Source of the DNA: Variovorax sp. Sphag1AA
Lineage (GTDB): Bacteria; Pseudomonadota; Gammaproteobacteria; Burkholderiales; Burkholderiaceae_C
Reading direction: 5' to 3'
NCBI RefSeq assembly: GCF_014192575.1
Contig: NZ_JACHYC010000001.1
Coordinates: 248,001 to 312,000, forward strand
Length of the DNA: 64,000 nucleotides
Below are positions 1-8,131 of this stretch, piece by piece; the stretch's first letter is position 1, and the number at the start of each line of letters is the position of its first letter. The position numbers and the translations under genes are program-made. Below the pieces are notes generated by a model. It saw nothing but the letters and a program-made list of their open reading frames with translations. It did no database searches and was not told the DNA's origin.

Positions 1-466
1 CGTAGCCGTTGTTCGCGTCGCGGAACCACACGTCGAGGAACGGGTTCTCCGCGCCTTTGTCGCCCAGACGGCGGCCATCGAGCTGGGTGGTCCAGCTCTG
101 GCCGCCGTCCTTCGTGCGCAGCACGATGCCGTCGTGGCCCACCGCCCAGCCGTCGGTGGCGGTCGGGAAGCTCACGGCCACGAGGTCGGAGCTCACCGGC
201 ACGTCGGCCTGACGCCAGCTCTTGCCGGCGTCATCGGAGTAGACGATGTGGCCGCGTTGGCCGACCGCGACGATGCGATCGCCGGCACGCGCCAGCCCGT
301 TGAGCAGGGCGTGCGAGGCCAGTGCACTGCGGGCGGCCGGCGTGTCGAGCACGTCGCGCCAGCCCTTGTCGGCTGCCGCCTGCGCTCCCCACGCGGCGGC
401 GCATGCCACTGCCACGGCTGCCAGAGCGGCAATCCGGGAGGCTTTGTTCGCTCGCTTCGCGTTCAT
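1..466 (-). CDS. YCF48-like/BNR-repeat exported protein, C-terminus cut by window edge
   Basis: The reading frame is open from an ATG at 466 to the left edge, so about 155 N-terminal residues are visible. Residues 1-31 form a signal peptide (basic start, Ala/Val core, Ala-rich cleavage region). They are followed by beta-propeller-like repeats with the Asp-box feel of YCF48/BNR proteins (IVYSDDAGKSWR, IVLRTKDGGQSW). The ATG follows a GGGGAG ribosome site and starts 16 nt after the DUF1329 stop, so it is the third gene of a minus-strand operon with DUF1302 and DUF1329. In proteobacteria this trio often precedes an RND-family transporter, which would lie outside the window. The family is named after a photosystem II assembly factor, but in heterotrophs the role is unproven; export of hydrophobic compounds is only inferred from the company it keeps. 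Confidence 0.8.
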   Translation of the reverse strand, partial: MNAKRANKASRIAALAAVAVACAAAWGAQAAADKGWRDVLDTPAARSALASHALLNGLARAGDRIVAVGQRGHIVYSDDAGKSWRQADVPVSSDLVAVSFPTATDGWAVGHDGIVLRTKDGGQSWTTQLDGRRLGDKGAENPFLDVWFRDANNGY

Positions 467-482
467 GTGCAGGCTCCCCGTA

Positions 483-1838
483 TCAGCGGATTCCGGCGCC
501 CGCGAGGGAGTCGGCGGTCCATTCACGGTCTGTCAGCGGCTTCGTCTGGCGCATGCCGCCGGTCTCGGCGATGTAGCCGGTCAGCGAGTAGACGCGCGAG
601 ACGAAGTCGTAGTGGCCGAACATATCGGTGTACGGCGCGGGCAGGTCGTAGCTAGGCGCCATGTACGCAAAGCCGGCGCGATAGAGCTGGCCGCGAGCGT
701 CATAGTTGTCAGACGCCAGCGCCGCCCACGAGTCCTCGTCGAGATAGAAGGTGCGCTTGCCATAGACGTGGCGCTTGCCTTCGCGCAGCGTGGCCTCGAC
801 CACCCACACGCGGTGCAGCTCCCAGCGGATCGCATCGGGGTTCAGGTGGTTGGGCTTGAGCAGGTCGTCCTGCTTGGTCCCGTAGACAGCGGCGTAGGTG
901 TTGTAGGGCACGACCATCTCCTTCTTGCCGACGAGCTTGAAGTCGAAGCGGTCCATCGAGCCGTTGAAGATGAAGGTGTCGTCGAACGTCGTCGCGCCGG
1001 CGGTGCCGGGGTTGGGCGTGTCGAACGACAGGTCGGGCGCGACCTTCACGCGGCGCTGGCCGGGCAGGTAGCTCCAGGCGCGGCGGTCCTTGTTGCCGAT
1101 GTCCAGCGGGTCCACGATCATCAGCGCCTCGCCGGCACGGCGTGCGGGGCCGGTGTAGGTCAGCTTGATGCGCCAGTAGGTGTCCGCGTCCGCCTTGGCG
1201 GTGTCCCAGAAGGGGAAGTCCTGCACGCTCACGCCTTCGGTGGCGAGCGCCGGGCGGCCGCTGGCGTCGACGTTGATGTTGCGGTACTTGGCTTCATACG
1301 ACTGGCCGTTGAAGCGCACGAGGTGGTTCCACATCGCCTCGTAGCCCGTCTTCGGGATCGGGAACGGGAAGCCCGCATGCACGCCTTCGATCGAGCGACC
1401 GTCGTTCGCGGTCTTCGCGTTGACTGCGCTCTTCGCGGTGTTGTCGATCACGAACTTCGGAAAGGCGACGCTGCGGTGCGTCGGATAGACGTCGACGTGG
1501 AACGTCGGATAGGTCTTCAGCAGCGTCTTCGTGCCTTCGGTCAGCTTGTCCGCGTATTCGCCCATGTTCTTGGCGTCGATGACGAGGCGCGGCTTCTCGC
1601 TCGCGAACGGGTCGGGGCGGATGCCGTCACCGGCCTTGAACTCGGCCGGGGCCTTGGTCAGGCCGCCGGTGTAGGCGGGGATGGTGCCGTCCTTGTTGCC
1701 GGCCTTCTCGGCGCCGATCGGGGTCAGCGTGGTGCCGAGTGCCTTGGCCTCGTCGGCGCTCACCGCGGCATGCGCCAGCATGCCGGCCTGCGCCGCGACG
1801 AATCCGGCGATGACGACGCGTTTGAGTGTGAACTTCAT
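483..1838 (-). CDS. DUF1329 family outer-membrane lipoprotein-like protein
   Basis: Protein of 451 residues. It starts MKFTLKRVVIAGFVAAQ with a clear signal peptide ending around residue 24. The start is chosen because the ATG at 1838 follows AGGAGACAAG and upstream in-frame sequence runs into the DUF1302 gene. The body has DUF1329 features: a segment near residues 40-60 (DGTIPAYTGGL) and a basic WSYLPGQRRVK region typical of the LolB-like fold of this family. DUF1329 members nearly always sit beside DUF1302 porin-like genes, as here (35-nt gap). The likely place is periplasm or inner leaflet of the outer membrane, where it may help move lipids or hydrophobic substrates; no experiment-based role is visible from sequence. 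Confidence 0.85.
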   Translation of the reverse strand: MKFTLKRVVIAGFVAAQAGMLAHAAVSADEAKALGTTLTPIGAEKAGNKDGTIPAYTGGLTKAPAEFKAGDGIRPDPFASEKPRLVIDAKNMGEYADKLTEGTKTLLKTYPTFHVDVYPTHRSVAFPKFVIDNTAKSAVNAKTANDGRSIEGVHAGFPFPIPKTGYEAMWNHLVRFNGQSYEAKYRNINVDASGRPALATEGVSVQDFPFWDTAKADADTYWRIKLTYTGPARRAGEALMIVDPLDIGNKDRRAWSYLPGQRRVKVAPDLSFDTPNPGTAGATTFDDTFIFNGSMDRFDFKLVGKKEMVVPYNTYAAVYGTKQDDLLKPNHLNPDAIRWELHRVWVVEATLREGKRHVYGKRTFYLDEDSWAALASDNYDARGQLYRAGFAYMAPSYDLPAPYTDMFGHYDFVSRVYSLTGYIAETGGMRQTKPLTDREWTADSLAGAGIR

Positions 1839-1873
1839 GTCTTGTCTCCTTGGGGTGGGCTCTAGAGAGGGCT

Positions 1874-3571
1874 CTAGAAGGTGGTCTTGAAAGTCAGGCT
1901 CACGAAGCCGCGGTCCTTCAGCAGCGTGGTGAACCCGTTCTGGCTGGTCACCGCGAAGCCGTTGGCGCTGCGGTAGCTGCCGAGGTAGTCGATGTATTTC
2001 AGGTCGAAGCGGTACTTCTGGCGGACATCGACTCCCAGGCCAACGCTGTAGTTGCCGTTGCCCTGATTGCCGCCGAAGACTGTGGGAGCGTTGCCACTGA
2101 GGCCCACCGCATAGGTGAGGGGCATGGAAAGGTCGACGCCCGGCCACACCTGGAACCAGGTGGGCGTGAACGACATGCCGCTGCCGAAGTAGTTCTTGGT
2201 CGTGCAGCCGTCCCATTTGTCCTTGCCGACGCAGGCTGCGAAGCCTTCGGCATAGAAGAGGTTGGCGCCGCTGGTCACCTTGGCCCATTGCGCCCAGGTC
2301 AGTTCGACCGCCCAGGTGGCGGTGTCGAAGAGCGGGGTCTTCGGGATCACGCCGACCGCGTTGATGAGGCCGTGGTACGTGTCGCCGCGCGGACCCTTGG
2401 TGTCGCCGGGCGCCGGCAGGCCGGGGGCGATGCCGAGCACGGTGCTGTTCAGCGGTGTGTTGTGGCGATACGAGAGTTCGCTGCCGAAGCTGATGCCGCC
2501 GATGTTCTTGGCGAGGCTCACGCCGTACATGTCGATGTTGTCGGCGTAGATCAGGTTGTAGCGGCTGATGTTGCGTCCGACCTGCGTGAGGAAGGTCTGC
2601 GGCAGCTTGTCCGCGAAATTCCGCCAGTAGAAGCCCATCGTGCCGTCGAGCCATTCAGGGCTCCAGCGCGCGGCCAAGCCGCCTTCGCCGCGCTGCTTGG
2701 GTTCGGACGGATTGCCGCGCTGGGCAAAGCCGAGCTGGTTCGAGATGAACTGGCGGTCCGGGCCGTTGAAGGCGAAGTCCACCGGCCCGAGGTAGGTGCC
2801 GCCCTCGGGGTAGCGGAAGGAATCCCACTCCAGCATGTACTGGCCGGCGATCGAGAGGTCCTGCGTGACCTGCGCCTGGGCCGAGAGCTGGTTCAGCGGA
2901 CGGAAGAGTTCCTTGGCTTCCACGCCCGGCGTGGCGAAGCCCTTCTGCAGGTCGAGCGGGTTCTGCGCATAGGCGATGCCGTTCAGGTTGCCGCCCAGGA
3001 ACAGCGACTCGCCCCAGTAGATCGAATGGCGGCCCAGCTTGGCGTTGACCGGCACGCTGCCGATGTCGGCGCCGCCGAACACGAACGCATCGAGCCATTC
3101 GCCCGAAGGCCCACGGTAGTAGCGGTCGATGTAGTCGCTGTACTGGTGGTTGATGTAGCTGGGGATCTGGCTCAGCGGCGGGTACGGATTGGAGTGGCTG
3201 TTCGCCCCATAGGCGCCGTCGGCCCAGCCGGCCGCGCTCACGCGTGCGCCGAAGCGCTTCTGGTAGGTGATGTCGAACTCGCTCAGCAGGTCCAGGCGGC
3301 TGGCCACCGTCTGGCCGCGATCGAAGCTGTAGGTGCCTTCGTCGGAGACCGCGGAATTGCCGATCTTCGGATCGCGGCTCTCGACCCGGTTCGCGTAGTT
3401 GTAGCGGACCGTGTTGTCCCAGCGGATCTCGACGTCTGGGTTGCCCGTGTCGATCTCGAACGCCCGCGCGTTCGACGACAGTGTGGCGAGCAGCGCTGCG
3501 AACGCGGTCGCGGCGAGCCGGAAGGACGGACGGGCTGCGAACGAAGCGGCCTGGGTGTTGAGCTGAAGCAC
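1874..3571 (-). CDS. DUF1302 family outer-membrane beta-barrel protein
   Basis: Protein of 565 residues from a GTG start at 3571, five bases after an AGGAG ribosome site. Residues 1-37 are a signal peptide ending ARA. The mature part opens FEIDTGNPDVEIRWDNTVRYN, the usual beginning of DUF1302 proteins, and ends LTFKTTF with a terminal aromatic residue, as outer-membrane barrels do. Alternating hydrophobic strands rich in Tyr, Trp and Gly run throughout. The upstream leader holds a run of GAAA repeats (3577-3595 on the minus strand). It heads the operon with DUF1329 and YCF48-like genes. Family members are found near degradation genes for hydrophobic compounds; a porin or lipid-transfer role is inferred. 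Confidence 0.85.
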   Translation of the reverse strand: MLQLNTQAASFAARPSFRLAATAFAALLATLSSNARAFEIDTGNPDVEIRWDNTVRYNYANRVESRDPKIGNSAVSDEGTYSFDRGQTVASRLDLLSEFDITYQKRFGARVSAAGWADGAYGANSHSNPYPPLSQIPSYINHQYSDYIDRYYRGPSGEWLDAFVFGGADIGSVPVNAKLGRHSIYWGESLFLGGNLNGIAYAQNPLDLQKGFATPGVEAKELFRPLNQLSAQAQVTQDLSIAGQYMLEWDSFRYPEGGTYLGPVDFAFNGPDRQFISNQLGFAQRGNPSEPKQRGEGGLAARWSPEWLDGTMGFYWRNFADKLPQTFLTQVGRNISRYNLIYADNIDMYGVSLAKNIGGISFGSELSYRHNTPLNSTVLGIAPGLPAPGDTKGPRGDTYHGLINAVGVIPKTPLFDTATWAVELTWAQWAKVTSGANLFYAEGFAACVGKDKWDGCTTKNYFGSGMSFTPTWFQVWPGVDLSMPLTYAVGLSGNAPTVFGGNQGNGNYSVGLGVDVRQKYRFDLKYIDYLGSYRSANGFAVTSQNGFTTLLKDRGFVSLTFKTTF

Positions 3572-3745
3572 GAGTCTCCTCTTTCTTTCTTTCTGGACAG
3601 TGGGGGGTGTGGTCCTGACCTGCGGGCGGCCGGGAACAGGGTGAAATTCTGGAAGGCGAGGGGCTTCCGGCGCCCCTCCTTGGCGGAGGGGGCGGGGGCG
3701 GGGGATGGCCCCGGGTGGGAGGGGAGGAAGAGGCGAGTCGGCCGC

Positions 3746-5401
3746 TTAGCGGTCGTTCTGGAACCGCTCGATCGCCAGCTCCAGATTGGCGAACATCCGC
3801 TCGTGCCCGAGCCTCTCGCCGAGCGGCGAGCGGCGCACCATCGCGAGCACGCCGGGGTTCAGGTTTACGAGCCAGAGCGCGATGTCGTTGTCGCGCAGGC
3901 GCTTCTCGGCCTGTGTGAGCATCTTGAGCGCGGTGTATTCGAAGTCGAAGACCGCGCTCATGTCGATCGCGACGACCTTGGGGTGGGTCTCTTCGATCAG
4001 TGCGCGCATCTTCTGGCCCGCGCGCTCGGCGTTGGCGAAGTAGATGCGGCCTTCGGGGCGCAGCATCAGCAGGCCGGGGATGGTGCGGTCATCAGGGTGC
4101 CTGCGCGTCAGCGGTCGCAGGATGTTCGTGCCCGCCTTGCGTCCGAGCATGCGCACCGGCGGATCGGAGATCTGGTGGGCCAGCGCCACCAGCGACACCA
4201 CGATCGCGACCACGATGCCCTGCAACGTCCCCAGCAGCACTACGCCCACGGCAGCGACCAGCGCCCAGACGAATTCGGTGCGCCGCACCTTCGCGATGTC
4301 CATGAACTCGTGCGGCTGGATCAGGCTGACCGAATACACGATCACGATCGCCGCGAGCGTGGCGTCGGGCATCTTCGCGATGTAGGGCGCGAGGTACAGC
4401 GCGGTGCCCAGCGCAGCCATGGCGGTCACCAGGCCCGAGAGCTTCGTGCGCGCACCGGCGAGCCGGTTGACGGCCGTCTGCGTCGTGCCGCCGCCGGCAG
4501 GCATCGCGCCGACCAGCGCGCCGGCGAGATTGGCCGCTCCCGTAGCGAACAGCTCTCGGTTGGGCTGCGGCGTCGGCTCGCCTGAGCGCGCGAAGGCACG
4601 GCCCGCCGCGATGGATTCGGTGAAGCTCATGAGGGCGATGCCGAGCGCCGCCGGCCACAGCGCCAGGGCCAGTTGCGGATCCGGCAGGATCACGGGCGGC
4701 AGGCCGGTGGGTACCGTGCCGACTGCGGCGACGCCATGGCGTTCGAGCCCGAGCAGTTGCATCGCCGCGATGCCACCCGCCACCGCGAGAAGCGGCGCAG
4801 GCGCGCGCGGCGCGAAGTGTTCCAGCAGTGCGAGAACGATCACCGTCGTCACGCCGACGGCGACGGTCGGCAGCGCGGCCTCGGGGATGCCCTGGATCGT
4901 GGCGACCAGGTTGTGCAGGAAGCCTGCCTTCGCGAAGTGGATGCCGAGCAGCTTGGGCAGCTGATCCACCACGATCACGATGCCGATGCCGGCCTTGAAG
5001 CCGACCAGCACCGGCTCGGAGATGAAGTTGGCGACGAACCCCAGCCGCAGCAGTCCCGCGAACACGAGGATGAGGCCGGTGAGCGCAGTCAGCGTGGCGG
5101 CGGTGGTAACGAGGTCGGCCGGATTGCCGTGCGATGACATGTCCGCGAGCGCCGCGCCGGTGAGTATTGCGAGGGTGGTGGTGGTGCTCACGCTCAGGGG
5201 GCGTGAGGTTCCGAGCAGCGCGTAGAGCGCCATCGGCACAAGCACGGTGTAGAGGCCAGCTTCCACGGGCAGGCCCGCGATGGTGGCGTAGGCGAGCGCC
5301 TTGGGAATCACGACCGCGGCCGTGATGAGCCCGGCGATGACGTCGGCACGGACCCATCCGGATCGCTGAGCCGGCCCGGACATGATCTTGTCGTCTTCCA
5401 C
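3746..5401 (-). CDS. SulP-family anion transporter with C-terminal STAS domain
   Basis: Protein of about 551 residues. Residues 10-400 contain the SulP transmembrane core with about 12 hydrophobic spans; the opening WVRADVIAGLITAAVVIPKA is the family signature. Residues about 435-545 form a STAS domain (RIYFANAERA, VVAIDMSAVFDFEYTAL). It likely moves sulfate, bicarbonate or another anion across the inner membrane; the substrate cannot be read from sequence. The start is a GTG at 5401 preceded by GAGGAGG with a 5-nt gap; an ATG at 5383 is the alternative. It is a single gene, divergent from the MmcB-like gene across a 117-nt gap. Confidence 0.88.
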   Translation of the reverse strand: MEDDKIMSGPAQRSGWVRADVIAGLITAAVVIPKALAYATIAGLPVEAGLYTVLVPMALYALLGTSRPLSVSTTTTLAILTGAALADMSSHGNPADLVTTAATLTALTGLILVFAGLLRLGFVANFISEPVLVGFKAGIGIVIVVDQLPKLLGIHFAKAGFLHNLVATIQGIPEAALPTVAVGVTTVIVLALLEHFAPRAPAPLLAVAGGIAAMQLLGLERHGVAAVGTVPTGLPPVILPDPQLALALWPAALGIALMSFTESIAAGRAFARSGEPTPQPNRELFATGAANLAGALVGAMPAGGGTTQTAVNRLAGARTKLSGLVTAMAALGTALYLAPYIAKMPDATLAAIVIVYSVSLIQPHEFMDIAKVRRTEFVWALVAAVGVVLLGTLQGIVVAIVVSLVALAHQISDPPVRMLGRKAGTNILRPLTRRHPDDRTIPGLLMLRPEGRIYFANAERAGQKMRALIEETHPKVVAIDMSAVFDFEYTALKMLTQAEKRLRDNDIALWLVNLNPGVLAMVRRSPLGERLGHERMFANLELAIERFQNDR

Positions 5402-5518
5402 GTCCACCTCCTCGGCATGCGGGGTGCAACGCGAGGCGGCGGCACCGCAAGCTCGATTCAGTATAGGACCGGGCCTTCGTGGTGCGCTCATCGGTGCGCT
5501 TTTCGCTAACCTTGCGCG

Positions 5519-6439
5519 ATGAACGCTTTTGCCATGCAGGACGGTGTCGTGGGTGCGCCGATCGGCCCGCCGCCGCCCGCGCCCGATATTCCCGTGCCGC
5601 CGACGCCACCCGCGACGCATCCGCCGACCCCGGTTGTCGATCCGCCAGCCGTGGACCCGCCGCTGGTCGAGCCGGGCAAGTCGCCTCCGGTGGCCGATCC
5701 GCCGCCCGGTGCGATCGCGCTCGGGCGGCTGCATGCGCGGCGGTTGCGCGAGGTCTATCGCTCCGCCGGCTGGCCCTGCTGCGATTCGATCGAGGTGGAC
5801 TTGCTCGCCGCGGGGCTGCTGGAGCGCATCCGCTCCGCGCACGGCCACGAGACGTTGCGCGTCACGGACGCCGGCATCGTGCACATCGCGTCGTCGCTGG
5901 TCGTGAACCGCGCCGTCATGTCGCGTCACGAAGCGCTGGTGGAGCATGTCGCGCGCGAGATGACGCGCGCGGGCCGCGTCGCCTGGCGCGGGCTCACCCT
6001 GCGAGCGCAACTCCCACCGGCTGCCGAGGGTGACAAGCCGCGCTGGTGCATCGCGCGGCCGGATGTCTTCTCGATACGCAACACCAGCGTGGAGGCCTAT
6101 GCGCAGCCGGTCGTCCATGAGGTCAAGGTCAATCGCGCCGACCTTCTCAGCGATCTGCGCAAGCCCGACAAGCGCGCCGCCTATCTCGATCTGGGCGGGG
6201 AGTGCTGGTACGTGCTCGGCTGCGACGCTCGCGGGCGGCCGATCGGCGAGCCGGACGAGATCCCGGCGGAATGCGGCGTGATGGTCGCGCAGGGCGACCG
6301 GTTGGTGGTGGCCCGCTCGGCCGTCCACCGCGCCTTGCCGCGTCTGCCGTTCGCGATCTGGATGGCACTGGCCAAGGCGCAGCCGGTCGCGGGCTTCGAT
6401 GACGAACTGCAGGAACTGCTGCCGGGGCTCGACGACTGA
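5519..6439 (+). CDS. MmcB-like PD-(D/E)XK protein with proline-rich N-terminus
   Basis: Protein of 306 residues in two parts. Residues 15-66 are extremely proline-rich and probably disordered. The remainder is globular. A likely nuclease core is visible: RPDVF (about residue 180, acidic residue D182) followed by HEVKVNRADLLSDL (E201-x-K203) and KRAAYLDLGGECWYVL. This E-x-K plus the Arg-Ala-Asp-x-Leu-x-Asp-Leu-Arg segment resembles MmcB, a putative DNA-repair endonuclease known from alphaproteobacteria. I infer a DNA-repair or nuclease role from the fold pattern. It stands alone, divergent from SulP. The proline tract is unusual for the family and could bind a partner. Confidence 0.6.
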   Translation: MNAFAMQDGVVGAPIGPPPPAPDIPVPPTPPATHPPTPVVDPPAVDPPLVEPGKSPPVADPPPGAIALGRLHARRLREVYRSAGWPCCDSIEVDLLAAGLLERIRSAHGHETLRVTDAGIVHIASSLVVNRAVMSRHEALVEHVAREMTRAGRVAWRGLTLRAQLPPAAEGDKPRWCIARPDVFSIRNTSVEAYAQPVVHEVKVNRADLLSDLRKPDKRAAYLDLGGECWYVLGCDARGRPIGEPDEIPAECGVMVAQGDRLVVARSAVHRALPRLPFAIWMALAKAQPVAGFDDELQELLPGLDD

Positions 6440-6559
6440 GTGGCGCCGGCGCACTAGCCGGAAGTCGTAGTCAGTTGTCAGGAGTGCATCGGAACGTAAA
6501 CTACGACCCCCGCCGATTTGGCGTCCGCCCGCCCTGTGCGGTCAGAAGAGGAGTCCGCG

Positions 6560-6913
6560 ATGCAGCCAGTTCTAGAAATTCGCAAGCTCGGCGAACGCTC
6601 CTACACGTACACGGTGCGCGCCACACGGCAGACCGGCGCGCCGGTTCCGGAGCCCTGCTACGAGGATCGGGGCCTCACCTCCTTCGTGGAATGCCTTCGG
6701 GATGCCGCGGAGGCACTGACCTATTTCCCCCGCGTCTATATCCGCTTCCAGGGGCGTTGTGTCGGCGAACAGTTCGTGTCGCGGCTCGAGAGCCATCCCG
6801 AGGCGGTGGTGCGGGATCTGCTCGTGCGCTATCTCGAGGGCGGCCTCCCTCCGCTCCCCGCGGCGCCGCCGCCGCAACGGGCCGAGGCTGCTCAGGTCTC
6901 GGCGGTCTCGTAG
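6560..6913 (+). CDS. Small conserved-looking protein of unknown function
   Basis: Protein of 117 residues. The ATG at 6560 has an AGAAGAGGAG ribosome site. The sequence has even amino-acid use with alternating beta and helical segments (LGERSYTYTVRATRQTG, then a helix around ECLRDAAEALTYF) and a low-complexity Pro/Ala tail (LPAAPPPQRAEAAQ). There are no transmembrane segments, signal peptide or recognisable motif. Its last 22 nt overlap the convergent gene that ends at 6892. I do not recognise the family. Confidence 0.6.
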   Translation: MQPVLEIRKLGERSYTYTVRATRQTGAPVPEPCYEDRGLTSFVECLRDAAEALTYFPRVYIRFQGRCVGEQFVSRLESHPEAVVRDLLVRYLEGGLPPLPAAPPPQRAEAAQVSAVS

Positions 6914-7440
6914 CGCGCGAGCCAGCTCCAGAGTTCGAAGCGCGCGTTCGTGGTGTCCCCGAGGAATTTCCGGTAGCCGATCAGCGCTGCGAGCGGCGCC
7001 TCTGCCCGCAGGACCAACCGGTCACCCTGCGGATCTTCCTCGACCAGCCTGGCGCCGCGGCGCGCCAGTTCCTCTCGCACGTGTGCGGCTTGGGCGCGGG
7101 ACACTTGCACGCGGACGAACATCACAGGTTGCAGACGAGCGCCGTCGTGCGTGCGAACGGCGCAATGTGCGCGTGGCGTGCCAAACCGCGCCGAAGCGCC
7201 AAGTGCGGCGGCGACTAGGGGCGTGGCTTCCTCCAGCGCCTGCTCGTTCGCGGCGCAGAGGGTGAGTTGCTCGCCGTCATCCACAAGCAGGTAGTGGTCC
7301 GGCTTGGAAATCCATTCGGTCGCCGCGTTGTCGCGCAGCGAGGCGAGCTTCTGCTCATTGACTGACAACGACTGCCGCAGCGGATAGGGCTCCAGCGTGC
7401 GATCGTCGAGGTGCGTCTTGCGGGGCGTGTTGGTGCCCAT
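6892..7440 (-). CDS. Stand-alone protein resembling elongation factor G domain V
   Basis: Protein of 182 residues. The C-terminal 75 residues align well by eye with the last domain of EF-G. LQPVMFVRVQV matches LEPIMKVEVET, ELARRGARL matches DLSRRRGML, AEAPLAALIGY matches AEVPLSEMFGY, and a terminal L.YE/D motif matches as well. The N-terminal half is less clear but ends where domain IV would join. There is no GTPase domain. The gene lies 15 nt after rnk on the same strand, so both are probably co-transcribed; an Rnk-type protein binds RNA polymerase, and this one may bind ribosomes. That function is inference. It could equally be a ferredoxin-like fold that converged on the same pattern. The final 22 nt overlap the convergent gene ending at 6913. 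Confidence 0.6.
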   Translation of the reverse strand: MGTNTPRKTHLDDRTLEPYPLRQSLSVNEQKLASLRDNAATEWISKPDHYLLVDDGEQLTLCAANEQALEEATPLVAAALGASARFGTPRAHCAVRTHDGARLQPVMFVRVQVSRAQAAHVREELARRGARLVEEDPQGDRLVLRAEAPLAALIGYRKFLGDTTNARFELWSWLARYETAET

Positions 7441-7455
7441 GTCCGATCGGTCCGC

Positions 7456-7857
7456 TCAGAGGGTGTATTCGCCGCTGGCTTCCGGCTGGTAGAGGATCTC
7501 CTCCACCCGCGCGCTGCGCTCGTCGCCGCCGGGCGTCTTCCAGTGCGCCACAGCGCCGAGGCGAAGCCCGATCAGCCCCATGCCGACCGGCGAGAGCACC
7601 GAGAGAAAGCCCTTCGCAGGATCGGCTTCCGGCGGATAGCAAAGCGTCATCTGGTCGCGCTGGCCGGTGCGCGTGTCCACGAGCGTGATCTTCGAATTCA
7701 TGGTCACGATATCGGCCGGCACTTCGCGCGAGCGCATCACTTCGGCAAAGTCGAGCAGCGACTCGAGCGCCGGATGCGACCTGGCGTCCTGCAGCTTGCT
7801 GAGGCGGACGTGATCGAGTTCGGTGAGCACGCGCTCGCCGTGAATGGTTGCGGTCAT
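7456..7857 (-). CDS. rnk: Rnk/GreA-type nucleoside diphosphate kinase regulator
   Basis: Protein of 133 residues. The C-terminal 85 residues are the GreA/GreB C-terminal FKBP-like fold: VTMNSKITLVDTRTGQRDQMTLCYPPEAD, then LSVLSPVGMGLIGLRLG. The N-terminal half is a short helical stretch (LTELDHVRLSKLQD), too short for the GreA coiled coil, which fits Rnk and its relatives. Such proteins bind the secondary channel of RNA polymerase. The ATG at 7857 follows a GGAG site. It is the first gene of a two-gene unit with the EF-G domain-V-like protein. Confidence 0.85.
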   Translation of the reverse strand: MTATIHGERVLTELDHVRLSKLQDARSHPALESLLDFAEVMRSREVPADIVTMNSKITLVDTRTGQRDQMTLCYPPEADPAKGFLSVLSPVGMGLIGLRLGAVAHWKTPGGDERSARVEEILYQPEASGEYTL

Positions 7858-8131
7858 GAAAAAACTCTCCAGTCGAATGCGGCCGCTTTGAAGATGGCGG
7901 CCGCTGTCGCGCGGGGCAGGAGCCCGGCGATCGATGGTTGCGCTAAAGAGGGGGAAGTGGAGATCGCCGGGCGGAGGAGGGTGCGGCCGGCTGGCGCGTT
8001 CCCGCCATGCCGGCGAGCGTCGCGGCGGCGTGCAGATTGGCGTGGAGCGGGGCGGGAAAGCGCATAGGCGCGGATTGTAGGCCGCCCCCGCAGAGCATAC
8101 GAAGTGAGCAAGGCTAGGGGAGAATCACCGG

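Noticed and set aside
1850..4585. Long plus-strand open frame (over 900 codons) opposite DUF1302 and SulP genes
   Set aside because: It mirrors the codon positions of the minus-strand genes, is full of Arg/Ala/Gly/Val, has no ribosome site and no domain. The minus-strand genes have clear signal peptides and families.
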